A stretch of DNA of 64,000 nucleotides from Ruegeria lacuscaerulensis ITI-1157 (GTDB lineage Bacteria > Pseudomonadota > Alphaproteobacteria > Rhodobacterales > Rhodobacteraceae): assembly GCA_000161775.1 (NCBI GenBank), contig GG704596.1, forward strand, positions 1,573,593-1,637,592, written 5' to 3'. Below the pieces are notes generated by a model. That model was not told the origin of the DNA and did not search any database. It saw only the letters and a program-made list of their open reading frames with translations. The translations under genes were made by a program, and so were the position numbers. Of this stretch, positions 1 to 7,198 are shown in pieces. Positions within the stretch are counted from its first letter, which is position 1, and each line of letters opens with the position of its first letter.

Positions 1-137
1 CGGTCGATGCTGAGCGGTTGCCCCTTCATCTCCTTGATGGCCAGCCATACACCTTCGCGGAGTGCCTGCGGGTGGTCCGGCTTGGGGTTCGCTATGACGC
101 CTGCAAGCGTTCGGAATTGTTCCTGGGCTGTCAGCAT
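1..137 (-). CDS. Phage early protein, N-terminal part only
   Basis: The gene runs off the left edge of the window, so only the first 45 or so residues are visible (start MLTAQEQFRTLAGVIANPK). They are hydrophilic and I recognise no family. The ATG at 137 is preceded on the minus strand by a GGGAGACAGG ribosome-binding site. A strong promoter lies upstream, inside an operator-like block that is duplicated in the immunity region, so this gene is probably controlled by the phage repressor. Function unknown. Confidence 0.6.
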   Translation of the reverse strand, partial: MLTAQEQFRTLAGVIANPKPDHPQALREGVWLAIKEMKGQPLSID

Positions 138-165
138 GTCCTGTCTCCCTCTGGGTGCGGGACAG

Positions 166-217
166 ATATTACTGACAGGAATATTAGTGTCAAGAATAAA
201 TATGACTGACAGGAATA
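166..217 (-). promoter_or_regulatory. Promoter/operator of the leftward early gene
   Basis: Reading the minus strand, TTGACA (193-188) and TAATAT (171-166) are separated by 16 bases, a near-consensus sigma70 promoter pointing at the gene that starts at 137. The -35 is embedded in a 26-base block (178-203) that matches 23 of 26 positions of the reverse complement of 1145-1170, the promoter of the Cro-like gene. A 13-base direct repeat, ACTGACAGGAATA, lies at 171-183 and 205-217. The shared block suggests one repressor controls both promoters (inference). Confidence 0.65.
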
Positions 218-348
218 GTGATGGAAGTGCGTTCTGCCCAGGTGGGCTTCTCGTGTGCCTCAGTCGTATCTTGCGTCCTCTGATCGAGTGATTTGTAACC
301 ACTTAATTCGGAATATGACGGTCGAATCTAGACGAATGCGGTAATGAA

Positions 349-889
349 ATGGAGCGCCGATCTGGAATCGTTCGTGACGCTGAAATAACCGTACGAATCC
401 TGTTGAGGCTGAAACAGGAGTACGGGGACCTGAATTGCGCACTGGTACACGAGTATATCCGCGCGTTCGGCCCCAGCAGTCAACGGGACATAGCACAACA
501 TATTGGGCTCCACAGGGATGTGGTCGCCCGATGCCTACAAGCGCGGCCGGATTCCGGCCACTAGGTTTGCAATTTATTCGGGAGCGGGCCTATGGTTTCA
601 GGGTGAGACTGTTTTTGCGGGATTCAAAAGTGAATCAATACAGGGGGTTACGCAGTTGAAGGCACACCGCAACATAATTCAACAGAAAAACAATGAGGCA
701 AAGCCCGGCGCCTTAAAGGTCGCCCAAACGAAGCGCGATGATGCCTTTGCGGATGCAATTCGGCAAATGGATCGGGCTCAGATTACGATTCTGATCGAGC
801 GTCTGTTTGAGAGCGGGCTAATACCGATTGAGCCATATCCTGCCAGCCGCGTTTTCGATCGTCAGACAGGGAACGATAAACCTCAATGA
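349..889 (+). pseudogene. Possible frameshifted winged-HTH early gene
   Basis: Two overlapping frames read as one broken gene. The first (349-564) contains a helix-turn-helix-like stretch (SQRDIAQHIGLHRDVV). The second, open from about 520 to 889, continues with YKRGRIPATRFAIYSG and a hydrophilic tail rich in Lys and Gln. The frame changes near 520-545. The 3' end overlaps the convergent repressor gene tail to tail. It may instead be two small genes, or the upstream frame may be non-coding; I assign no role. Confidence 0.3.
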
Positions 890-1088
890 TCCTGATCTCG
901 GCGTCAGATACATCGTCCAGAAATAGCTGGTAGGTGGGGACACCCAGCGCTTGGGCGATGTAATTCAAGTTCCGCAGCGTCGCACCATCCCACCCGTTTT
1001 CGATTTTGGATATGGTCGATTGCTCCAGGCCGGCCGCTTCGGCCAACATGGTTTGGTTCCAACCTTTTAGTTTTCTGAGGCGTTTCAT
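783..1088 (-). CDS. XRE-family HTH regulator, probable prophage repressor
   Basis: A 101-residue protein with an N-terminal Cro/C1-type helix-turn-helix (about residues 1-60: LRKLKGWNQTMLAEAAGLEQ, then STISKIENG). The C-terminal 40 residues are charged and show no peptidase (LexA/CI-type) motif. A Met three codons upstream (1097) is possible, but GAGG sits 9 bases before the ATG at 1088 and only 2 before the other. It is transcribed divergently from a second HTH gene, the classic layout of a phage immunity region. As a short repressor without a self-cleavage domain, its induction route cannot be read from the sequence. Confidence 0.75.
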   Translation of the reverse strand: MKRLRKLKGWNQTMLAEAAGLEQSTISKIENGWDGATLRNLNYIAQALGVPTYQLFLDDVSDAEIRIIEVYRSLSDDRKRGWQDMAQSVLARSQTDARSES

Positions 1089-1142
1089 CGCTTCCATACC
1101 TCATTGTCACATGGCGGACTTTCTCAAGCAAAGTCGGCACCG

Positions 1143-1181
1143 GAATAGTTATTCTTGACAATCATATTCCCCTCCGGAATA
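1143..1181 (+). promoter_or_regulatory. Immunity-region promoter with two operator dyads
   Basis: A consensus -35 TTGACA (1155-1160) and a weak -10 near 1177-1182 drive the HTH gene starting at 1190. Two perfect dyads flank or overlap these elements: GAATA-GT-TATTC (1143-1154) and TATTCC-N5-GGAATA (1165-1181). The second covers the -10. They share the GGAATA half-site with the left promoter region at 178-217. This is what a Cro/CI-type operator pair should look like; which protein binds is not known. Confidence 0.65.
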
Positions 1182-1189
1182 AGAAGAGA

Positions 1190-1411
1190 ATGCACACACT
1201 GAAATCATACCGGCAGGCAAACGGCATTCGTCAGGCCGACTTGGCCAGCAGTATTGGAGTCGAGCAGGCCACAATCTCCAAGCTGGAGTCCGGGTCGTTC
1301 CGTCCTGGCTTGGAGTTGGCAATCAAAATTGAGGACGCAACGGGTGGGGCAGTTCCAGCCCGTTCGTGGTTGGCGCCCGAATTTACTCCGTCTGCGGAGG
1401 CCGCCGAATGA
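1190..1411 (+). CDS. Cro-like HTH DNA-binding protein
   Basis: A 73-residue protein that is almost entirely a lambda-repressor-type helix-turn-helix (YRQANGIRQADLASSIGVEQ followed by ATISKLESG), plus a short Ala/Glu tail. Small size, divergent orientation to the larger XRE protein and a start only about 8 bases after the -10 all fit a Cro-type early regulator. The transcript would have almost no leader. Its TGA overlaps the ATG of the next small gene (ATGA), so the two are probably translationally coupled. Confidence 0.75.
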   Translation: MHTLKSYRQANGIRQADLASSIGVEQATISKLESGSFRPGLELAIKIEDATGGAVPARSWLAPEFTPSAEAAE

Positions 1412-1524
1412 CCACCGCCGGTGAAATGATTTCGTTCTCAAATCGACTGTCTCAAACATGCTCCCAGCATGGCAGCAGTCAGATCAATGCTGCACGGCAA
1501 ATCATCGGGAATTCTTTGACATGA
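1408..1524 (+). CDS. 38-residue coupled small protein
   Basis: A short frame (MTTAGEMISFSNRLSQ at the start) that joins its neighbours by ATGA overlaps at both ends: its ATG overlaps the stop of the Cro-like gene (1408-1411), and its TGA overlaps the ATG of the next gene (1521-1524). That double coupling is the main reason to believe it. The C-terminal half (INAARQIIGNSL) could form a single amphipathic helix. No family recognised. Confidence 0.45.
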   Translation: MTTAGEMISFSNRLSQTCSQHGSSQINAARQIIGNSLT

Positions 1525-1985
1525 GGAACAATCGGCCGGATTCCATTCAAGAAGCGGTGCGCGCCTCGATCAAGGCCGCCGGTGGCTTGGAGGCCGCCAG
1601 CAATGATCTGGGGCTGTCGGTATCCAGCTTGTCGCGCGCCTCTGGAAGCGACGAAGATCGTCCCGGTGGTTTGGGTGTGAACTACCTGCATACGTTGGGG
1701 CGGGTGGTTCCCGCGGCGGCCGTTCCCATCGCCGCTCACTTTTCCAGGTTGGCCGGCGGTGTCTTTCAGCCGTTGCCGGACAAGGGGCCGTTGTTGGCCA
1801 ACATCAACACGCTGATGCATGAGTTCTCGGACGTATTGGACGTACACGCCCACGCACATTCAGAGCGGTCCGATGATCCAAGCGATTTCACGCGTGAGGA
1901 AGCAGCGAAAGCGATCAAAGAGGTTGATGAGCTGGTTCAGGCCGCCTTGGTGTACCGGGCCGCGCTGGTGGAGAAGTTGGGATGA
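1521..1985 (+). CDS. Phage early regulatory-type protein, unknown
   Basis: 154 residues from the ATG at 1521, chosen because it overlaps the upstream stop; the frame extends 21 codons further upstream without a ribosome-binding site. Residues 5-60 have HTH-like character (IQEAVRASIKAAGGLEAASN, then DLGLSVSSLSRAS), as in CII-like or DUF2513-type activators, and the C-terminal third is acidic and helical. Its place right after the Cro-like gene is where lambdoid phages carry cII. The CII assignment is inference from position only. Confidence 0.55.
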   Translation: MRNNRPDSIQEAVRASIKAAGGLEAASNDLGLSVSSLSRASGSDEDRPGGLGVNYLHTLGRVVPAAAVPIAAHFSRLAGGVFQPLPDKGPLLANINTLMHEFSDVLDVHAHAHSERSDDPSDFTREEAAKAIKEVDELVQAALVYRAALVEKLG

Positions 1986-2005
1986 TGACCGTTGGTGCCG
2001 TGCAG

Positions 2006-2809
2006 TCAGGGGGCGTTGGTGTGGGCCCAATCGAGCTCAGCCAAGAATTCTTCCTCTTCGGGGGCGAGTTTTCTGTCGGCCGCCACCAGTCTGGTCAGGT
2101 ACTTCTTAAATCTTTCGTACCGCTGTTCGTCAAACTGCAGCACTCCCTGAATGTGCTTCTCCAAACTGCTTCGGTGGGGGCGCATAGACCGAACGACACG
2201 TTGCATGGCGTCGAGATCGGACAGTCCGATGTCAAAACTGGCCGCAGCTTCCGAGGCCGCCTCGGCTTCGATGTACTGGCAAATTACGTCCATCTCCTCA
2301 GGATGGAAATTTCCGTCGCTCTTGGCGGCGAGAATCAAGATCGAGAGGGCTGGTCTGAGATATTCTCGAAACTCGGCAACCTTGTCGGCAGTTTTGGCAA
2401 CCGCCTTTTGAGAGTGTGCCAGGTCAATCATCAGCGTTTCGCGAAAGAATGTTTCCGTGTCTTCCACGACGCCGTCTATGTCGTAGACCCACTTGATGCG
2501 ATCGCACCTGAAGTGACGAATGGCGCGGCGTTCGTGGCAAACGGCCTTCAGGATCGGTGCGTTCGGCCCAGGAGCAACAGACCGCATGGTGATCCTGCGG
2601 CGTGTTTCATGGCCGTTGGCATCCCGATAGTCGATCATGCAAAAGATTTCTTCCAGTTCGATCGGCTGATCAATAATCGCAAGTTCTGGTTCGTCCGGCT
2701 CATCCTGAGCCGGGCTGGGCAGTTCAACCGCCCATTCGGGAAGAAGGATCAATGGCGCCGGGGACGTCTCGGTCGGTGCTATGTCGCAGAGCCAATTGTG
2801 GTGGGTCAT
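2006..2809 (-). CDS. WYL-domain and TerB-like protein
   Basis: 267 residues from the ATG at 2809 (an upstream in-frame Met would add 38 basic residues with no support). Residues about 55-135 read as a WYL domain: IDYRDANGHETRRRI, then KAVCHERRAIRHFRCDRI. WYL domains usually sense ligands or nucleic acids in regulators of DNA damage and phage defence. The C-terminal half resembles a TerB/DjlA-type helical domain (LILAAKSDGNFHPEEMDVIC). No DNA-binding HTH is present, so it is not a classical WYL repressor. It lies opposite to the early operon and converges with the gene ending at 1985. Its role in the phage is unknown. Confidence 0.65.
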   Translation of the reverse strand: MTHHNWLCDIAPTETSPAPLILLPEWAVELPSPAQDEPDEPELAIIDQPIELEEIFCMIDYRDANGHETRRRITMRSVAPGPNAPILKAVCHERRAIRHFRCDRIKWVYDIDGVVEDTETFFRETLMIDLAHSQKAVAKTADKVAEFREYLRPALSILILAAKSDGNFHPEEMDVICQYIEAEAASEAAASFDIGLSDLDAMQRVVRSMRPHRSSLEKHIQGVLQFDEQRYERFKKYLTRLVAADRKLAPEEEEFLAELDWAHTNAP

Positions 2810-3006
2810 TTCAATTCTCGACGTAAAACAAAGGTGCGTTCTCAAACTTGTCGGCAGGTTACACAGCGCGACGGCGATCTGTCTAGCTGTCGGTCGATCG
2901 GCAATTGGCAACCGATATCTCATCCCGACCGTGCCGGGGTCAGCACGGATACCTCCCTGTCAACTGCCCTGGCCTTCGGGCCGGGGTCCTTTCGGGGGGT
3001 GGTGTG

Positions 3007-3546
3007 ATGAATGAGACGCAGCTTCCCGTCCGGCGCGACTGGCGATCACCGGTGCTAGGCCACTACATTGAAGCGGCGATGCTGGTGCGGGATGCCACAG
3101 TGGCTGATGTCGTCTCCAGGTGCCGGTCGCGCCTCTGCTATCTTGCGACCCCATACACAAAGATCGCAAGGCATCCCGATGGCGGGTATTGCCCGACAAG
3201 GTCATTGGAAGCTGCCACCAAGGCCGCCCGGTGGGCCCGTCTGTTGGCCCTCGAGGGGATCACGGCGGTTTCGCCGATCGTGCAATCTGTCGAAATGGTC
3301 AATGCCGACTTGATCAATGGCGAACTAGACCCGCTGGATCAGGATTTCTGGGAAAACTGGTGTCGCGCCTTGCTGCGCGCCTCGGCAGTTGTCGTGGTGC
3401 CGCCGATTCCCGGGTGGGACGAAAGCGACGGGATTTGGACGGAAGTGCTTCTGGCGCTCGAGTGGCAGATGCAGGTTCTGCTGATCCGTCATGGTGAGCA
3501 GCACGATACATCCATTCTGATCGGAGGCATGCATCATGGTGGCTAG
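3007..3546 (+). CDS. DUF1937-family phage protein
   Basis: 179 residues from the ATG at 3007. The frame is open 34 codons further upstream, but that part is Gly/Arg-rich and carries no start signal. The CYLATPYTK segment, the conserved AARWARLLALEGITAVSPI block and the hydrophobic AVVVVPPIPGWDESDGIW segment match DUF1937, a Rossmann-like phage family related to nucleoside 2-deoxyribosyltransferases. Catalytic activity is not established for the family. It heads a tightly packed rightward early operon that runs to about 6550. Confidence 0.65.
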   Translation: MNETQLPVRRDWRSPVLGHYIEAAMLVRDATVADVVSRCRSRLCYLATPYTKIARHPDGGYCPTRSLEAATKAARWARLLALEGITAVSPIVQSVEMVNADLINGELDPLDQDFWENWCRALLRASAVVVVPPIPGWDESDGIWTEVLLALEWQMQVLLIRHGEQHDTSILIGGMHHGG

Positions 3547-3757
3547 TCGTCGGGATGATGAGATCGCGTTGCAGATACTGCATTTGCGGGACACGACAGA
3601 TCTGACCGCCGAGCAAATCGGTCGCCGCGTGGGAAAGACGCGCAGTGCCGTTCTCGGGATCGTGAAGCGCATTCGCGATGAGCCAATTGCGCCCTGCGAA
3701 TGCCAGCGCCCGAAAAACAGGGATGGCGGCATGCCGCCGCGATGGTGGTCCAGATGA
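3536..3757 (+). CDS. Small HTH protein (GcrA/sigma-like)
   Basis: 73 residues, overlapping the previous gene by 11 bases, with GGAGG at 3523-3527. Residues 5-50 form a clear helix-turn-helix of the type seen in GcrA and in small phage regulators (LRDTTDLTAEQIGRRVGKTR, then SAVLGIVKRI). The C-terminus is basic and Pro-rich. Likely a DNA-binding regulator of the early operon; the target is unknown. Confidence 0.6.
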   Translation: MVASRRDDEIALQILHLRDTTDLTAEQIGRRVGKTRSAVLGIVKRIRDEPIAPCECQRPKNRDGGMPPRWWSR

Positions 3758-3999
3758 GCATGGAGCCAAATTTCGATATTCTCCCAGCCGTCCGATCGCA
3801 GATCGAACAAGCTGAAGAGAAACTTCAGGTCGCCTGTCGTCTGCTGCGCGAAAACGGGTGGCCTGAGAACTCGGACGAATTGGTGCGATCGCTCAAGCAT
3901 GTACGGGTCTGGACGCAGCGTGATGGTTGGCTGGACATACTGGCTCGGCAGGATGCCAGGTTTATTTGGGATTGCCGCGCTGAACGGAGGTCCAAATGA
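3754..3999 (+). CDS. Hypothetical phage early protein
   Basis: 81 residues starting at an ATG that overlaps the upstream stop (ATGA at 3754). The frame is open further upstream, but that part overlaps the previous gene. It contains a helical EQAEEKLQVACRLLRENGW segment and several Trp residues. No family recognised. It is coupled by ATGA to the DnaA-C-like gene downstream, so it may act with replication or its control. Confidence 0.5.
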   Translation: MSMEPNFDILPAVRSQIEQAEEKLQVACRLLRENGWPENSDELVRSLKHVRVWTQRDGWLDILARQDARFIWDCRAERRSK

Positions 4000-4433
4000 A
4001 CTTTGGCCAGGCGCTTCTTCACGCGGAATCAACGACCCAAGAGCGCGTTGCAAAGAGCGATGTGTGCAATGTCATAAAAGCGGCCGTTTGCGTGAGATTT
4101 CAGTTGAACTCGAAGGACCTGACAGGTCCGTCACGCATTCGGGTTCACTGTTGGCCTCGGTTCATCGCCATGTCCCTGATCAAAGAAAACACGCGCCTGA
4201 GCCTGCCTCAGATCGGGCGTTTGTTTGGCGGCCGCGATCACACAACCGTTCTCAATGCGTTGGAGCGGGCCAGATTTCTGAGAATGCACGACGATGTATT
4301 TGCGGAGGATTACAGGGCCGTTCAAGAATTGGTCGACTTGCGGGTGAAGGCGCATTTCATTCGTGGTGGGTCGGTCAGGCCAGTATTCCGCTCAGTCCGG
4401 GCCGGCGCGGGCAATGAGGTAGTTCGACCATGA
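3996..4433 (+). CDS. DnaA C-terminal-domain-like replication protein
   Basis: 145 residues. The middle carries the signature of DnaA domain IV, the DnaA-box-binding HTH: LSLPQIGRLFGGRDHTTVLN. It lacks the AAA+ domain of DnaA, so it can bind DNA but not remodel it. Phages and plasmids use such stand-alone domains near replication genes; here the next gene is DUF1376-like and a GTGAC repeat cluster follows. ATGA overlaps join it to the genes on both sides. A role in origin recognition, or in diverting host DnaA boxes, is inferred. Confidence 0.7.
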   Translation: MNFGQALLHAESTTQERVAKSDVCNVIKAAVCVRFQLNSKDLTGPSRIRVHCWPRFIAMSLIKENTRLSLPQIGRLFGGRDHTTVLNALERARFLRMHDDVFAEDYRAVQELVDLRVKAHFIRGGSVRPVFRSVRAGAGNEVVRP

Positions 4434-5095
4434 CCCAGAGACCGGCCGTCATAGAAGGGATGTTGTGGCCGCTGCGCCGCGGTGAGACCTTGTCGAACCA
4501 CGACTGGTTTCCATTCTACACGCACAGGTTCCTGTCGTCTGGTTTCGTCAACCAGGTGACCCTGGGCAGCCGCTGTCGCGCGGACTTGGGCACGGCGCTG
4601 ATCCTGTGGGCGGAATCCATGCGACTGGACCCGGCTGGGACATTGCCGATCGACGATGTGGACTTGGCTGGTGCCGCACGGTTTCCGTCCGTCGATGCCT
4701 GGCTGGAGGCCAAGGAAGGCGCCCTGTACGGATGGGAGCCGGTCGATGTTGAAGACGAGCGGACTGGCGACGTGATCAAGCGCCTTGGGCACCCGTTCAC
4801 GCTCGAGGTCGTCTCGGAGATGATGAGTCGCGCCAAGGCCCGCAGGGCTGCGCGAACGGCCGGGGCTGATCGCAAGAGGTCTGAGCGGATCCGAAAGAAG
4901 TTGAAGGGCCTCGGGCTGCCAAAGCACATCACCGAGAGCGAGGAAATCGTGGCGCGGTTGCAGCGACACTTCAGCTTGGCGGACATCTTCATCACCGATG
5001 AAAACGTGCGCGCGGCCTTGTCGGAGGTCATCGGTTACACGAGCGACGTGGTGCCGCTCGGACGGCAATCCAGAAAAGGAAAATCAACGGGTTAG
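4430..5095 (+). CDS. DUF1376-like phage replication protein
   Basis: 221 residues. The N-terminus (HDWFPFYTHRFLSS) resembles the DUF1376 domain found in phage primosome or helicase-loader proteins, and the middle is a basic helical segment (SRAKARRAARTAGADRKRSE). The C-terminus ends abruptly in a Lys/Ser-rich tail just before the GTGAC repeat cluster. In related proteins the frame often continues through Val/Thr repeats encoded by such a cluster. Here that reading (GVTVTVVTVSVTV) is in a different frame, so a recent frameshift is possible. Confidence 0.5.
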   Translation: MTQRPAVIEGMLWPLRRGETLSNHDWFPFYTHRFLSSGFVNQVTLGSRCRADLGTALILWAESMRLDPAGTLPIDDVDLAGAARFPSVDAWLEAKEGALYGWEPVDVEDERTGDVIKRLGHPFTLEVVSEMMSRAKARRAARTAGADRKRSERIRKKLKGLGLPKHITESEEIVARLQRHFSLADIFITDENVRAALSEVIGYTSDVVPLGRQSRKGKSTG

Positions 5096-5097
5096 CG

Positions 5098-5190
5098 GTG
5101 TCACTGTGACAGTTGTGACGGTGTCCGTGACAGTTTGTGACAGTTTGAAAGTGTCACGCACCTACAGGACAGAACAGGACAGGACAGAAC
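5098..5190. repeat. GTGAC repeat cluster, possible replication origin
   Basis: GTGAC occurs at 5106, 5115, 5127 and 5137 in one orientation (spacings 9, 12 and 10), flanked by GTCAC at 5100 and 5153 in the other. It is followed by overlapping GGACAGAACA repeats to about 5190. The cluster falls between a DUF1376-like replication gene and the next early gene, after a DnaA-C-like gene. That is the place where many phages carry iterons or an internal origin. Function inferred from position and repetition. Confidence 0.5.
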
Positions 5191-5277
5191 ACCCTTCCTG
5201 GCCACCGAATGACAGAAACGGAAACGCGGTGTCACGCGTCGACCGTCGCGCAGGTGCAGAGAAAAGGAGCAGGGCCA

Positions 5278-5865
5278 ATGCATGCGAAGGAGCAGAAGGC
5301 AGGCGAGAAGAGGGTAATGGAACTGTTGGTCAGGCCATTGCTCGAGGGAGGGCTGAGCAAACCCAAGGGGTTTTCGAAACAGGCCGACTTCGATGCCATG
5401 GTTGAGAAGTCGTTGTGTCCGAAGCTTGCTTACATGACCGAGATGAACCTGCGTGCACTTGAGGAACAGATCGCGGCTCATCCAGAGGGGCGCGATCGGG
5501 ACCAGATGCCCATACCCAACAAGATCCTCTCCATGGCCGCGAATATCCAGGAACCCGGCGATGAGGCATCGCCTCTGTTGTTGGCGGTCTTCGCCGCCCA
5601 GCTGGGATCGGATGCGTTGGCCGGTGGTTGGGCGCCGGAACTGCGTCGGTTCCTGAAGAGGGAACGCAAGTGGCCGCGTGCAAATGAGGTCGCGCTGATC
5701 AAGGCAGATGCCGAGGTGGCATGGCGGCGTGTTCAAGACATCCAGGCAAGATCAGCGGCAGGTCAGACTGTTCCGGAGGTCGAGCAACGGTGGTTGGCGT
5801 CCAGGCAAGCGGCCAAGCAAAAATGCGAGGAAATCCGAACATTGGCTCGGGGAGGGGATCAGTGA
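5278..5865 (+). CDS. Hypothetical phage early protein
   Basis: 195 residues from the ATG at 5278, which has AAAAGGAGC upstream; a longer frame from 5209 would read through the repeats. The protein is mostly helical and charged, with a central hydrophobic patch (ASPLLLAVFAAQLGS). I recognise no domain. It lies between the origin-like repeats and the last gene of the early operon. Confidence 0.5.
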   Translation: MHAKEQKAGEKRVMELLVRPLLEGGLSKPKGFSKQADFDAMVEKSLCPKLAYMTEMNLRALEEQIAAHPEGRDRDQMPIPNKILSMAANIQEPGDEASPLLLAVFAAQLGSDALAGGWAPELRRFLKRERKWPRANEVALIKADAEVAWRRVQDIQARSAAGQTVPEVEQRWLASRQAAKQKCEEIRTLARGGDQ

Positions 5866-5870
5866 CAGTG

Positions 5871-6551
5871 ATGATGACCAGATTGGAGGCTGCGCGGCCG
5901 TTGCGAACGTGTTCGCGTAAACGCGAAATCAGCATCCGTGGGCTGCTTGAGTGGGCCTTCCAAAAGGAGCTGGCCAGCCTCGATTTTGATGAAGCGGCAC
6001 GGGAAACCGGGGCGGCGGTCGGAGTCGGCATGGAGTGGATCATGATGGAGCGCGCCAAATTGGGGTGCCGCGTCGATGGCGGCGGCCGGTCCGAACCTCA
6101 TCACGATGCTGACATTGTTGCTGGTGCGTTGGCGGTCCTGCCGGAGTCGTGCGGCGGCAGGCGGATGGCCATTTGGATCGCCGAGTTGGCACGGTCAGGG
6201 CTCACGCCGGACTGGATGCCATACGCTCGGCCGCGATGCGAGCCGTTGGATTGGAGGACCTGCAAGCACGGTCGGTATGCACAGCGCGAGTTTTGCCGAG
6301 CGTTGGGGCAGCGTTGGCCATCGCATCAAATCACTGGAAAGGACTGGGGGTATTGGTGCCCGGTCGTGTATCAGGACACGGCGATGGAAGTCGCGCGCGC
6401 CAGGAGGGAATACACCGAGTGGCGGTTGGCGTTGCTGGAACTCAGAAACACCTTCCAGGTATGGCGGAATCTAACGGCCTTCGAAGTCACCGACGAGTTG
6501 CCGGATCGAGCGCCGTGGACGAAGGGCTTGACAAGAACGTCACTCTGTTGA
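5871..6551 (+). CDS. Hypothetical phage protein, end of early operon
   Basis: 226 residues. Start candidates are GTG 5862 (overlapping the previous stop), GTG 5868 and ATG 5871; the AGGGGAT site at 5853-5859 best suits 5871. The first half is helical. The second has conserved-looking aromatic and Cys residues (CEPLDWRTCKHGRYAQREFC), and the segment GQRWPSHQITGKDWGYWCPV. The position before a terminator fits an antiterminator or late-gene regulator, but nothing in the sequence proves it. Confidence 0.5.
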   Translation: MMTRLEAARPLRTCSRKREISIRGLLEWAFQKELASLDFDEAARETGAAVGVGMEWIMMERAKLGCRVDGGGRSEPHHDADIVAGALAVLPESCGGRRMAIWIAELARSGLTPDWMPYARPRCEPLDWRTCKHGRYAQREFCRALGQRWPSHQITGKDWGYWCPVVYQDTAMEVARARREYTEWRLALLELRNTFQVWRNLTAFEVTDELPDRAPWTKGLTRTSLC

Positions 6552-6573
6552 CATCTTGCAGGCGACCGAATTG

Positions 6574-6612
6574 CGCCCGGAGCAGGAACACTGCCTCGGG
6601 CGTTTCCTTTTC
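6574..6612 (+). terminator. Intrinsic terminator of the early operon
   Basis: CGCCCG (6574-6579) pairs with CGGGCG (6597-6602) around a loop that can extend the stem slightly, followed by TTTCCTTTTC. It sits 20 bases after the last early gene, before the convergent lipoprotein gene. Confidence 0.6.
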
Positions 6613-6692
6613 TGGAGGATGAAAATGCATTGGGCCGGGGAAAGCCTGGCGGGTATTGCAGGGGCGCTGTGGCGACTGCAGCCTCTGCCCAA

Positions 6693-7031
6693 TCAATCAC
6701 ACTGGTAGAAGACCTCGTAGTTCGGTTTGAGAACCAACTGCGATTTCGTGATGACGCACCGCCGGCCAGTCGACGCCAAGTAGGCCTGTACCGCACGTTC
6801 GTAGTGAACCTGTGGACTGGATGTCCCACCGAACGTAGCACCAGAGGCAAATGACGCGCCAAACGTTGGCGTCACAAGCGCTCGGTTCCGATCTGCATGC
6901 TCAAATATGTTGAAGGTGCGATCGCCGTAGCTGGAGCGCACTGGAAGCACATCAGGGTACTCGTCGTTGACATAGTCGATGCCGGCGCAGCCGGTCGTGA
7001 CGGCCAATAGTACCAATACCAATCGTTTCAT
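6693..7031 (-). CDS. Small lipoprotein
   Basis: 112 residues from the ATG at 7031, which has GGAGACA 6 bases upstream (an ATG five codons earlier is possible). The N-terminus is a lipoprotein signal: KR, hydrophobic LVLVLLAVTT, then the lipobox Cys at residue 15. The mature part is short, Tyr-rich and ends in Cys-Asp. It is the only leftward gene between the early and packaging modules, a common place for genes expressed in the lysogen. A role in superinfection exclusion or surface modification is possible but unproven. Confidence 0.55.
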   Translation of the reverse strand: MKRLVLVLLAVTTGCAGIDYVNDEYPDVLPVRSSYGDRTFNIFEHADRNRALVTPTFGASFASGATFGGTSSPQVHYERAVQAYLASTGRRCVITKSQLVLKPNYEVFYQCD

Positions 7032-7198
7032 TTTCGGTGTCTCCAATCTGGAATTTCGTGATGATCGTCAATGCTGACACTAACCGCAACTCGCCCCCCA
7101 CCTTGGGTCCTTCCTGATGTTTTATCGTATACGGGGCGGCGAAGCCCATACGTTTTGCGTCCCTAAACCAAATTGAAAGCCTAAACCAAACCCTAAAC

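Noticed and set aside
4998-5405. Frame through the GTGAC repeats as a separate gene
   Set aside because: Encodes Val/Thr repeats and then low-complexity sequence, without a ribosome-binding site. More likely a lost tail of the DUF1376-like protein or non-coding origin DNA.
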